DNA from: Cryptomeria japonica | Taxonomy: Eukaryota > Streptophyta > Pinopsida > Cupressales > Cupressaceae | Direction of reading: 5' to 3' | Length of the DNA stretch: 64,000 bases | NCBI RefSeq assembly: GCF_030272615.1 | Contig: NC_081412.1 | Location: forward strand, 25,636,501-25,700,500 | In this document: piece after piece, positions 33,954-45,235 of the stretch | How the letters are laid out: each line of letters starts with the position of its first letter | Numbering within the stretch: the stretch's first letter is position 1 | The notes under the pieces: model-generated | What the model was told of the DNA's origin: nothing | The model's database searches: none | Seen by the model: only the letters and a program-made list of their open reading frames with translations | Translations under genes and position numbers: made by a program

Positions 33954-34032
33954 ATAGTTAAATCGAACCTGAGGCTGTTCAATTTTACTTAAAATTCAAA
34001 TCAAGTATATATTTAACATCACAAACCCATCA

Positions 34033-37000
34033 ATGGCCAGCGCTATCAGATTTGAAGACAGACTTGCAGGAGGTGACGATTTCTCCGCATGGAAATTCAG
34101 AATTCAAATGATACTAAAAGATGAACTAGCAACCCTTGGATATGAGATCCAAAGCAAAGAATTAACCCTCATTGCTTTAGATGGGTTGCCTAGTATCTGG
34201 GAAACGTTTGTCCAAGGCATCAGGAAAAGGGACAACTTTCCAAAATTCGATAGACTAAAGGCTGACTGTCTCCAAGAGGAATCAAGGCAAAACAAGAAAG
34301 GAATCAAACAAAAGAATATAGATGAAGATCTTCAAGTTCTAACTACGAACTCATATAGAAAGGGCAAGAGGAAGCAATTCAGGAAGAGAAAGAGTCGTCA
34401 TGGCAAGAACTCTTTCAAGAAGGACCTATCACAAATTCAGTGTTACAAATGTGACAAATTTGGGCACTATGTTGCTAAATGTCCAGAAAGATCCAAACAA
34501 GCCACATTTGCCAAATCAGGAAAATCAAAAAGAGAAGAGGACTGGAAGAAGTATGTGCTCTATTCAACACTCACACATCAAACATCAAACAAAGTGAACT
34601 CCTGGGTAATCGACAGTGGCTCATCTAGACACATCACAGGATTTAGAGAAGTACTAGACTTTATGAGAGAGGAAAATGATGAAGAGGTAACCATCGGAGA
34701 TGACTCCACACGCCCTGTCAAAGGAGTTGGAAACTGCACCATCAAACTGAAGTTAGGTGTATCACTTCAACTTGAAGGAGTACTTTATGTCCCAGGCATC
34801 AAGAGGAATCTTTTCTCAATATCAGCACTTAAGGACAATGGATACAGAGTGACATTCATGGACAACAAAGTGTTAGCTTGGCCAAATAACTCATCTATCA
34901 AGAAGGCTAGTACAATTGGTCAAAGACAAGGCTACCTATATGAGCTATACATAGAGCCAAATCTAGCCCTAATTCATGAAACTTCAGACACCAATGAAAT
35001 CTGGCATAGAAGACTAGGCCACCTAAACTTTCGAGCTTTATCATCAATGGGAGATCTTGTCACAGGTCTACCTAAGCTAAAGAAATGTCATTCAGGGATA
35101 TGCACAGGATGTGCGCTAGGCAAAAACACTAGAGGTTCTTTTCAGAGTAGTACTAGGAAAACAAGTAAAGTCTTAGAGTTAATTCATTCTAATGTATGTG
35201 GACCTATGTTTGTAAATTCATTAGGGGGATTTTTGTATTGTGTGATATTTGTCGATGACTACTCTAGGAAAACCTGGATCTACTTTCTAAAATGCAAAGA
35301 ATCAGAAGAGATCCTTAATAGGTTTAAAGAATTCAAATCATTAACAAAAAACTACTCAGGAAGCAAAATTAAAACCCTTAGAACTGATAATGGGGGGGAA
35401 TACACATCAGAATTATTTGAAGAGTTTTGCAAAAATTTAGGGATTAAGAGGGAGTTAACAATACCTTACAACCCTCAACAAAATGGGATAGCAGAAAGGA
35501 AAAATAGGACAATCGTTGAAGCTGCCAAAGCTATGATTCTTGATCACAATCTAAACATCAATCTTTGGGCAGAAGCAACCAGCATGGCAGTGTACATTCA
35601 AAACAAATGTCGTTACTCCCATCTTGAAGACAAGACCCCTGAAGAAGTCTTTACAAAATCAAAACCAGATATAAGTCACCTTAGGATCTTTGGATGTCCA
35701 GTGTATATTCATGTACCTAGGGAGAAAAGATTAAAATTAGAACCCTCTGGAAAGAGAGAAATCTTTGTAGGATACAGTGAAACCTCCAAAGCCTACATAA
35801 TATATATACCTGGCCATAAGAACATTGAACTAAGTAGGGATGTGATCTTTGAGGAAAACTTAGCCTTCAAAAGAGCCCAAAGCTCTCTAGATCCTGAAAT
35901 CCCTATTCCCAACCCTGGCTTAGATAGAGATCCTACCCCTGAGCTTTAGAGGGAGAATCCTGAGGAAACTATTAGTGAAACTTTAAGTCCACCTAGAGAA
36001 AACCTCAAGAAAAGACCACTATTGGCCACCAAAACTGTAGAAGAAGCTCAAAAGCGTGCTACTCCCTTAGGAACTTTCAGAGAAAGCAAAAGACCTAATA
36101 AATTTGCTAGCTATGTTGCCCTTATGAATGACCTCTCTAAAGCTGAACCAAGCAATGTATCAGATGCACTTCAAAATCAAGTATGGAAGGATGCCATGTC
36201 TGAAGGGTATCAAGCCATTATGAAGAACGATGTTTGGGAGATTGTTCCTAGACCAATCAAGAAATCTGTGGTTTCATCTAAATGGCTGTTCAAAATCAAA
36301 CATGCTGCAGACGGCAGTATTGAAAAACACAAGGCTAGATTTGTAGCTAGAGGCTTCTCACAAAGGGAAGGAATAGATTATGAAGAAACCTTTGCACCAG
36401 TTGCTAGGTACACCTCAGTAAGAGCTATATTAGCCATTGCAGCAACAAAGGAATGGAAGGTACACCGAATGGACGTTAAGACAGCCTTCCTAAATGGCAA
36501 GATTTCAGAAGAAGTCTACCTAGAGCAACCTGAAGGTTTTGAAATTCTTGACTCAAAGTCTCATGTGTGTAGACTCAAGAAAGCTCTCTATGGGCTCAAA
36601 CAGGCTCCCAGGACATGGTATGAAAGAATAGACACCTATCTCTTAGGACTAGGTTTTTCCAAAACTGATGCAGACCCTAATCTCTGCTACAAAAGAAATA
36701 GAGATGACATGCTAATATTGATCTTATATGTTGATGACTTATTAATCATAGGAAGTGATCAACTTATAAAACAATGCAAGAATGATCTATCTAAAGAATT
36801 TGATATGAAGGACTTAGGATTCCTTCATTACTTCCTAGTATTAGAAGTATGGCAGAATTTTGACAACATCATACTAGACCAAGGAAAGTACACTTTGGGT
36901 ATTTTGAGGAGATTCGGAATGCTAAATTGCAGACCCATGACCTCTCCTATGGAAACCAACCTACATAAACTCAAAGAAGCAGCAGCAGAGTCACAACCCA

Positions 37001-37670
37001 CTGATCCTACTCAATATAGACAGATGTTTCGGTCTCTGATGTATCTGGTAAATACAAGACTAGATATCTGTTATGCAGTCAATGCTTTAAGTCAGTTTAT
37101 GTGTGAACCAAAGGAGATACACCTGGTTGCAGTGAAGCACATTATGAGGTACCTACAAGGTACTCTAAACCTTGGTCTCAAATACAAGAAGGTTGAGATA
37201 GACTTAATGGATTTACAGATTCAGATTGGGCTGGAAGTGTAACAGACAAGAAAAACACTTAGGGGTGTTGTTTCAGTCTAGGTTCAACTATGATATCTTG
37301 GATCAGCAAGAAGCACTCTTATGTAGCTCAAAGTTCCATCGAGGCAGAATACATTGCAGCTTCTATGGCTGCCCGAGAGGTAGTGTGGCTTAGGAAGTTG
37401 CTTGTAGGGTTGTTTGGAGAACCTATGAAACCCACTATTATTCACTGTGACAATTAGAGTTGCATAAGACTTTCAGTAAACCCAGTGTTTCATGACAGAT
37501 TTAGACATATTGAGATTCCATACCACTATGTGCGAGATATGGTAGATAGGAATGCAATCCAACTGGAATATGTTTGTACAGGAGATCAAATTGCAGACAT
37601 TCTGACCAAACCCCTTTCCAGAGTGAAGGTTGATCACTTCAGAAAAGGTTTAGGTATGACAGAAAGGTAA
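34033..37670 (+). pseudogene. copia gag-pol polyprotein, nonsense-decayed
   Basis: ATG at 34033 gives MASAIRFEDRLAGGDDFSAW, the usual copia Gag start. Only about 136 residues precede the zinc knuckle (CYKCDKFGHYVAKC, from residue 137), and the central Gag part usual for the family is missing between MILKD and ELATLG. Protease: VIDSGSSRH (Asp194). Integrase: HRRLGH (His325) with the paired Cys, then a core with N387 where Asp is expected (IHSNVCGP), D452 (RTDNGGEY) and E488 (NGIAERKN). RT: KARFVARGF, VHRMDVKTAFLNG, ALYGLKQAPR, and an intact YVDD at 36726-36737. RNase H: TDSDWAGSV after a frameshift near 37205, SSIEAEYIAA, CDN, then DQIADILTKPL. TAG codons at 35947, 37260 and 37455 interrupt it. 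Confidence 0.93.
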
Positions 37671-38197
37671 ATTGCTTTGTAATTTATATGTGAAATATCC
37701 ATAAGATGTTTAATGTGTAAACTTCTTTGTCATGTTAGGACAAATTTTTGGATTCTATTCCCTGTGTTCACATCTAAGAGGTGACGATCTCTCAAGATAG
37801 TGAACACTTGTATGGAACATTATAAGGTGACGATCTTATAGTGTCCACACCAGTTATCATGTTGGATCTCTGGTATATCATGGATGTGCCATGATTGTGT
37901 TGTGATAAAACACTTGTATAAAAGTGTTAAGTGCACTTATCACAACTAGGATAAGGTGAGAAATTAATCTTTCTCATATGATTATCCTTAAGTATTGCGT
38001 GTAGGCAATAATGTTATCACATGCTTAGGTGATATCCTGTCAATTGCAAGATTGACATAATGAACTCTAGTATCACGTGTATAGGTGATACTTCATACCA
38101 AATGATTAAGTGGTGTGATTCCCATGAATGACTAAAATGATCACTACCAATTAAATTATGATGCTTGAATATATTGTCTACATTCATCTTACCTAGC

Positions 38198-38207
38198 TAA
38201 GAGGGAG
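38198..38207 (+). other. copia polypurine tract
   Basis: TAAGAGGGAG ends exactly where the 3' LTR begins, the standard position for the plus-strand primer. Confidence 0.7.
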
Positions 38208-39005
38208 TGTTAATGCATAATAGCTTCGGTAAGATAAATGATTGATTGAGAGATAAATGAAGTCTCTCATTCAATCATTTATCATATCGGTAACTATGAT
38301 AAAACCATCAAGCAATTGAATCATCCTTGATAGTCATTCTATATTTGTATATGACCAAACTATTGATTAAATCATACTATGCATCTTTGTCATGTTCATC
38401 TATCTAATGAATCTTGTATCTAGATGAATATCGATCTAACATAATGATGACTCCGATTAATATATTATTGGATTGCATTATATCAGATTGCATATTATAT
38501 CGGGTTGCATATTATATCGGGGTGCATATAGTATATATCGAATGCATATCGGTAGTGTTATGTTAGTCACCGATAGTTATCGGTGTGTTAGTCTACACTG
38601 ATAGTTATCGGTTGTCAAGGCTAACACACCGATAACTATCGGCTGTTAGCACTGACAGCCAACGATATACTATTGGGTGGTAGCGATTGGTTCACACTGA
38701 TAATTATCGGTTATACTCCACACCGATTGACATTTACGTAACATGCAGTTTATTAGTATTAACAATAAGACACGATCAAGTAATGTCTTGATTGGTCATG
38801 ACCGATCAAGGCATTGCTTGATCGTACCTTGTTTGTCATATACTTATAGTAAGTGGCATTCGTGAGATAGGACATAGAAAATATTAAATGTTCCTCTCAT
38901 CTATCACAAGGAAGAATATAGTCAGATATATACAATAAGAATAATACCAAAATTAGATAATAGAATGTAACTTAGATATTGAATGTAAATTGAACATCAT
39001 TTACA
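38208..39005 (+). mobile_element. copia 3' LTR
   Basis: Matches the 5' LTR with the same ends. It carries an extra ~28-bp GTTAGTCTACACTGATAG copy inside the TATCGG cluster (about 38580-38610), which looks like a local tandem duplication. The 44-nt palindrome is present at 38772-38815 with more mismatches. Confidence 0.93.
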
Positions 39006-39187
39006 TTTTTAATATGTATTCCACCAACTAAATGGATGGATCTGATCACAATTTACATATGGCCGGTACCTTTTTATAACAGAAAAATTCAACATGTATG
39101 AAAGACCAACTAAATGAGGTATAATATATGAATGATTTATGACCTGAAATTACTTGTGAAGTCAATTTCTAAGCTTTTGTACCATAG

Positions 39188-39253
39188 GACCGTGTAGAGA
39201 AGTGGGGAGACAACCAATGGAAGGAGTTGTGGAGGAGGCTTCAAGTAATGTAG
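39188..39253 (+). pseudogene. Exon-like block ending in a stop codon
   Basis: An acceptor-like CTTTTGTACCATAG is followed by an open frame DRVEKWGDNQWKELWRRLQVM and TAG. The tail (39254-39560) resembles a 3' UTR in composition. The peptide is Trp-rich and looks like genuine coding sequence, but I cannot name it. Possibly the last exon of a gene or gene fragment whose other exon-like piece is at 32703-32764. Confidence 0.3.
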
Positions 39254-41501
39254 ATGGTTGCAATGCACTTTAATTGACAATGGCAATAGTGAATTTATGT
39301 CTTTGTTGTTCTTTGATTTTGTGTCTAATTTAATTCAAATGCATGGTGTCGAGGACAATTTTTGCCAAGTTTGGGTACATGTGGTTTATGGAAAGCTTAA
39401 TATTATACAGTCTTAGTCGTCCAGGTGTGTTGAGGCCAGTTTTTTATATTGGCCATCTTGATATGTAATAATTGGATTTGTATTGTCAATGTGGCTGTTT
39501 TAGAGGCATTATGCCTTTGATATTAAAAAATATGTAAAATGCATAAAATTGTGCAATGTATCATTGCTACTCTCAATGGCTCTTGCCATTTGATGTGGCC
39601 TATGAATCGATGTTATCTATGGTCCAATTGGCTAGATAGTTTGTTGGAAGATTAATTCCTTTGTAGCAATGGCACAAAGCTACCTTATCAAAGTTTCCCG
39701 ACTTGGACCAGACAAGGTGTGTTCTTATGAAGATTATAAGGTTAGAGATAATTCACCCTTTGAATTATTTGATGTTGTTGTAAGCTCATCTCTTTACTCT
39801 TCTTATGAACATGAATTTGCTTTCAAAATTTGCTTTGGAGATATTAATGAAAAAATTAAGGTGAAAGTTAATAAATTCATAATATCTCTCTTGAAAATTG
39901 AGTAAACTCACTCCAAGGTTCCTTTATAGCTAGGTCTTAGTCCTACGAGAACCACTTTGTAGATCATTTAATTGTTAAAAAGGGACACTTGTTAGTTCTA
40001 AAGATAATCAGAGTTGCAAGACTCAATAATATATCTGGAATTTTTAAATTGTAGAATCATAATCGCCATTCCTGACACATGGAAGTTAAAAGTGAAGAGT
40101 TATAATCAAGATGATCTAGAAATGAAAGTTGAAATTCATCCCAACATAGAAGAAAATTTTTTAGTTGAGTGCATTACAAATAATCACCCATGGCTATTCA
40201 GCCATATATTTATGACGTGAGAAATTATGGGTGCTTAGATGTTACCAGCCATTTTTTTTCTCGATTCACATTTGAAAGGGCGAAGGACAAAAGGGATCTG
40301 CCCCAATGGCAGAAGCTTAACTTGAAAGAAGAAAAAAATCACTTTATCTCCGTGTCCTCGAAATGTTGCGTTTTTATTTTCAATCTCTCACTGTCTAAAC
40401 GAAATTCGGTGTTTCTTGTTTGTTTTGCAGAGTTCATTTGAGTATGCAAAGTGTCATTCGACTTAGGGTTTGTCATTAGAGTTCAATGTGTTTGTTTTAT
40501 TGGCACTATACCTTTGCATTTAAAAAAAATGTAAAACCTTAGGAAGGAATGAATCCTTACCTTCTTCTCCCCCGAATCATCTCCCGGCCCCTGAATCGTT
40601 TCCTCGGACAATAATTTTTCATCCTCAAAAATCAAGTTAGAAAGCAAAATGTTGCAGCAGGCGGGAACAAAGATTCAAGTTATTCAAAACAATAATTGTC
40701 GATCCTCAAAAAATGAGTTAGAAAGCAAAATGTTGCAGCACGCAGGAAATAAAAACCAAAAAATAATCAAGTTGGTTTAGGGTTTGTCGTTATGCCTTTG
40801 ACCTGTTGTTTGTGATTCAAAAGTAGAAGTTCATATTGTGTAGATGTCTGTTATGTGATAACAGCCTCCGTGAAGAAGTCATTCATATGACTTAGCTTTT
40901 GTTGCATTGCATTGAATGTTTTGGATTATGAATAAAGGATCAATTTTTCGGGTGTGGCTGGGTTTTTCCCTCAGGCTGGAGGGTTTTCCCAGGATAAACT
41001 ATAGTGTTATCTGTTCTTGTGTATTTTAAGATTTCGAATGTTGCATTTATGTAATTCTGGTTCAAAATTTAACACAAACCACCTCTCATTCAGTGAAGCG
41101 AAATAATGTGCAAGAATTTCGAACAATATGCACAAGATGACACCAATATGTTCAAAAAAGAATGAGAGCAAGCGTGCAAGATTATAAGAGAAAAAAAGAC
41201 ATAAGTGATTGATAAATAAAAGTTGTGTTTTTCCATCAGCAACAATAAGACGTATTCAGAGTCATATATAGCAATATGTTATAATTATTTCACACAAATC
41301 TTAGCTAAAGATTGCTTATAAGATGAATCATGTCTAGGTACAGTAGTGTATTCTTCTTGTAAAACCAATGATGTATATTATGTAGTGGAGAACACATTGA
41401 AAAACCACGACAGAACAAAAAAACCTACTAATAAATCAGACAAAGCAACTGAGATTTTCAGCCAAAAAACTTAATGGGTATTTAAGTGAACATTTGCTTA
41501 C
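39254..41501. other. AT-rich DNA without confident gene
   Basis: Short open frames at 39669-39905 and 40014-40220 show no recognisable motif and no splice support. A duplicated block of about 60 bp (landmark GTTAGAAAGCAAAATGTTGC) lies at 40606-40665 and 40690-40750. Confidence 0.4.
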
Positions 41502-41577
41502 CATCACTGTCCTTATTGAACAGGTTGAAAGCCTCCTTGAACTCTACAACCTGATCTTCTGTCGACTGCTCGGCCAT
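41502..41577 (-). pseudogene. CAM: Calmodulin exon 1 (gene fragment)
   Basis: The exon encodes [20 protein letters not shown] followed by NKDSD and one base of the next codon, then a strong donor GTAAGC. It matches the calmodulin N-terminus almost residue for residue. The intron interrupts the first base of the Gly codon at residue 26, the conserved position in plant calmodulin genes. The first EF-hand loop starts Asn instead of Asp and has Ser for Gly, unusual for a working calmodulin. I cannot find the remaining exons on the minus strand down to 33 kb. It is therefore either a captured or orphaned exon, or the start of a gene whose next exon lies far away. Confidence 0.8.
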
Positions 41578-42315
41578 TTCTCAGCTCAGGAAATCGAAAC
41601 CCTGCAGCTCAGAACCTGCCAAAAAGCAAAACCCACATCATAAATTGTAAAACGAAACATACCCAAAACTTTGAATGGACAAAAAATCAAAAAGCAAATA
41701 ACACGTACTTGGGTTTTCAATTTAAAAGACGCAAAACAGGTCATGGAAAACCTGGAAAATTCAAAATGCAAGCTCTAGGTGCCAAGATTGAGTCTCAACA
41801 AAGCTCGGAGATGACCTAATGGCTTTGATGTAATGTAATGTGCTGTGCAATGGAAATGTCTAGACAACAAACTAAAATGCATTGTACAATTCATCATGTG
41901 GTTTTAACAATTCCACCAAAAGGCCATGGGCGCTGTATGATGCCCTGTAATGAATTTATTAATCCACGGAGATGAGGAATCCTCCAAAAACTGTCGAATA
42001 AGAGTTAACGTTCACAACTTACTTTTCATGGGAATTACCACGTACCACAACTAAAGAAAATACAACGGGTGATGGCCAAATAAAGACGAGTTGCAAGGCA
42101 GCATAGTTCCTGCCAAAGTCAGGTTGATTAATACGAATAATGTATTAGATTAGAAAAATCAACATTATCAATAGTGATAGCAAAATAATCAAGTTTAAGA
42201 AAAATATTTGTATAGAAAGCAGATTTCAAGATAAGGTGAGCCTTGTATGGCACAATAACATACAAGTGCACTTATGAGAGCATTGTTCAAAAACCTTGCA
42301 TATAGAGTAAGATAC

Positions 42316-42545
42316 CTGATGTTGCAATGAATTCATAGTAATAGTAAGGGTTTTTTTGACCCAAACTCTCCATTATCAGCCTGCTCATGATATCGGATAG
42401 ATCTCTTCCTACCAAGTCAAGCCTGTGAATGGTTTGAGGAAGAGTGTATTCTTTGAAGGTTGGTACTATGTGAGAGTTACACTGTCTCCTAAATCCAACA
42501 CAACTCGTACAATGTGACAGTGTCAATCAGAAGTTGCTTCAGAGC
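42316..42545 (-). pseudogene. Actin-like fragment
   Basis: On the minus strand the peptide SHIVPTFKEYTLPQTIHRLD followed by LVGRDLSDIM corresponds to the actin segment around HTVPIYEGYALPHAIxRLDLAGRDLTD. Just upstream, LDLGDSV in another frame fits the preceding actin LDSGDGV, so a frameshift separates them. The downstream part (IMESLGQKNPYYYYEFIATS) is strongly diverged from actin. It ends at a donor-like CAG then GTATCT. It is a decayed actin or actin-related fragment, about 0.75 kb from the calmodulin exon and on the same strand. Confidence 0.65.
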
Positions 42546-42597
42546 AATAGTTGAAATTGGATTTGCACTATTTGAATGGAGTGAAGAATGTTATTGA

Positions 42598-42678
42598 AAT
42601 CCTAAAAGATCATTTTGTTATTGAAACCCTAAAAGATCATTTTGTGATTGAAACCCTTAAAAGATCATTTTGTTTTGG
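42598..42678 (+). repeat. ~28-bp tandem repeat, three copies
   Basis: Three copies of CCTAAAAGATCATTTTGT followed by GATTGAAAC-like sequence lie head to tail next to the actin-like fragment. Confidence 0.75.
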
Positions 42679-43476
42679 CATGGTTGCAAGTAGTTATGTC
42701 TCTTTTAAGAAGAAACTCAGTAAATGAGACTATAGTACAAAATGTAAATATTGTTCATAAATGTATAGGATCTATGTGGTTTATTGGTAAGTTTGGTTCA
42801 ATAGGAAGAGCTTAAATAGCCTGCAAGTTGTTTTTCTATCACAAATATAGAACAATGGTAAAGTTTACTTTGAATCGGTCTAGTAGTCTAAAATAATATC
42901 TGTCACAAGCAATCTTTGAAATGGAAAGGTGTAAGAGTTCCATATTTTCACCAAAATACTCTATTGAAAGGAGTAGGGATTGATGGAAATTATCCTTTCA
43001 GTAAAGGATGCAGGGAGCAGGGGAAAGGGAAGAGGTTTCATAGATTAACAGATGGTACATCTGCTTTGCACTTTAATGGAAACAAAATAATCAACTATTT
43101 AGTAAATTAGTTGTACTGCATAGTGCATACACTCATGTGCAGCGGACGAAAAGGAAAACCCGACTTGGAGAATGTCTACTACTCTCTCATCCCATTTTTG
43201 CCAAGTGAAAGAAGGCACGAGCAAAAATTAAGGTTGGAAAGGAAGCTCACGGGGTAATTTATTCCATTTCAAAATTTTGATACATGTAGACCAAACTTCA
43301 CATTTATCCTAGTTGTGAACTAAAAACTAGGTTAAAGCTGTAAAAAATTGAATATTGCTTTGTTACATTATCTTTCAAATTATGTGTAATGTTGTCAGCA
43401 ATTTGAGTTAGGAAGGAGATGCATTTATCCATGATGTAAAAAAACAAACAAAAAACTATGAAGAGTTTCTAATCTA
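42679..43476. other. No gene recognised
   Basis: AT-rich sequence. A 64-codon frame at 42916-43110 lacks motifs and I do not support it as a gene. Confidence 0.4.
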
Positions 43477-44010
43477 CACCTAATTGAACCCTAAAGCATA
43501 ACCTAATCCTAAACTTCAACCTTAATTGGACCATAATTGAAACCTAACCATAACCTAACCCTAAATTTAACTATAACCCTACAATTAAGCCCTAACTACA
43601 ACTTGAACCCTAATCTAACCATAACTAAACCTCACCCTAAACTTAATCCTAACCCTTATTAAACTCTAATCGTAATTGAACTCTAATCTTAATCTAACTC
43701 AAACCCTAAATATAATCATACCCTTACCATAATAAAACCCTAATCATAATTGAACCCTTACTCTAATTAACTACAACCTTAACCCTTATCTCTAATCCCT
43801 CTAATTGAATGCTAACCCTAACCTAACCCTAAAGTTAACTCTAACCATAGAATTAAACCCTGCCTACTACTTAAACCTTTATCTAACCCTAATATGAACC
43901 CTAACTCTTATTGAATCCCAATCCTAATTTAATACTAACCCTCACCCTCACCATACCTTATCCTAACCTTAAACCCTAACCCTATTTGAATACTAATGCT
44001 AGCTCTAACT
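43477..44010. repeat. Degenerate telomere-like CCCTAA tract
   Basis: About 530 bp made largely of variants of AACCCTAA, CTAACCCTAA and AATTGAACCCTAATC. The plant telomere repeat is CCCTAAA/TTTAGGG; here the period is irregular (6-14 bp) and AATTG inserts are frequent. It looks like an old interstitial telomere-like or amplified simple sequence rather than a working telomere. Confidence 0.7.
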
Positions 44011-45235
44011 TCTTGAAGGATTTCATCTCCTGAAGAGTCGAAGATAAGCTCCCAATCAAATAATGGCAAGAAGACTACAAATTTCCATACTTAGGCAATT
44101 TTTCGACACAAATTGGAGAATTCAAGGAGGACATTCAATTGTTCCAAGATAACATGTCCAGGTTCATTGAACACACTGCCTCTCAGTAGGAGAAAGAGGT
44201 GCAATCCTAAAAGATAGCATCTTGTGCCCCTTGTCTCTCATCCGACGGATATTTGACCTATTTTGGGAAACTTTAATTATGGTTAGGTTGTTTTAATGTC
44301 GGTCGTTGATTGGAAATCAATGCTGGCCATTGAATTGTAATTGGGGAGCCTATAAATTGCCACTTGTCTCTCTTCCGACAAATATTTGACCTATTTTGGG
44401 AAACTTTGATTAGGGTTAGGTTGTTTTAATCTCAGTTGTTTATTGTAAATCAATCGTGGCCATTGAATTGTAATTGGCAAGCCTATAAATTGGTCTCACC
44501 CCTCATTTGTTATTCATGGAAGCATGTTGCAAAACATGTTGAGATAAGCAATTGTTCCTTATGATTGCCAAAATAATAAGTAATACATTGTTTGAATTGA
44601 TGGTGATTATTTCCCTTTTTTTGGAGTCTGCATGGTTCTTATCCCTCATCATAGTTTTGATTTTATTTCATGTATGTTAGATGAATGAAGGATTTGATAG
44701 TTTAGATTGGTGAAACTTTTTGCTCATACATTTGTTGGATGGATGATTTTCATTCAATGTGTAAAGTTAGCCCGAGCTTTGATGTGGATGCTTAACTTCT
44801 ACTTTGAATAATATTGTTCAATTGTTGGTACTATTCATAAGTGTGAAAATCTTGAGCACAACCCTAGAATATTGCACATGCTTTGCATAATTGTCCTAAG
44901 TGTGGCAAAACAAAGAACCGTCTCTTGAGTTCTTAGGAATAGATTATAATTTCTAAACCCTCATCTCCTTTTCAGTTTTCTTGAAATCCATGATCCAAAA
45001 CCCAAACGATAAATCTCCATTGTGAATTGGCCAAGCGTAAGTCCCCCTTGTATTTCAGCATACACTACCCAAGAAGCTATTCCACTAAAGTCACTTGTTC
45101 GCACATATAGACCTTGGAGTCGCCTTGTGGTCTTCTCGCAATCTTGGCACAAGTAGTGATTTTGTTCAAGAGAGGATAGAGTATCCTTGGATATTTTATT
45201 CTAATGTTTGGTATATTATAAAACTTACACCAACA
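44011..45235 (+). mobile_element. Unit E: 3' end of an A/B-like element
   Basis: The end ACTTACACCAACA at 45235 and the preceding AAGAGAGGATAGAGTATCC match the ends of A (26923) and B (59587). Earlier phrases GTCTGCATGGTTCTTATC, TGTTAGATGAATGAAGGATT and AGCCCGAGC also match B. A promoter-like segment of about 132 bp is tandemly duplicated (about 44230-44360 and 44361-44500), each copy with GCCTATAAATTG. The 5' end (TGTTGTG) is not found, so the copy is truncated or interrupted. The possible right target site is ATACC (45236-45240). Confidence 0.65.

Larger units (their letters stand above)
33172..39005 (+). mobile_element. Nearly complete Ty1/copia retrotransposon
   Basis: A 5834-bp element flanked by TTTTT (33167-33171 and 39006-39010). 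LTRs are 33172-33940 and 38208-39005 and are nearly identical apart from scattered substitutions and one indel of about 28 bp, indicating a fairly recent insertion. The polyprotein order Gag, protease, integrase, RT, RNase H is copia order. The frame is broken by TAG codons at 35947, 37260 and 37455 and by a frameshift near 37205. Gag is shortened and the first integrase Asp is changed, so it is not autonomous. Confidence 0.95.

Noticed and set aside
39669-40441. Small plus-strand frames (78, 68 and 83 codons) after the copia element
   Set aside because: No motifs, no splice support and AT-rich composition; could be chance.
43480-44000. Functional telomere or chromosome end
   Set aside because: The repeat is irregular, interrupted by AATTG inserts and flanked on both sides by long unique or TE sequence.
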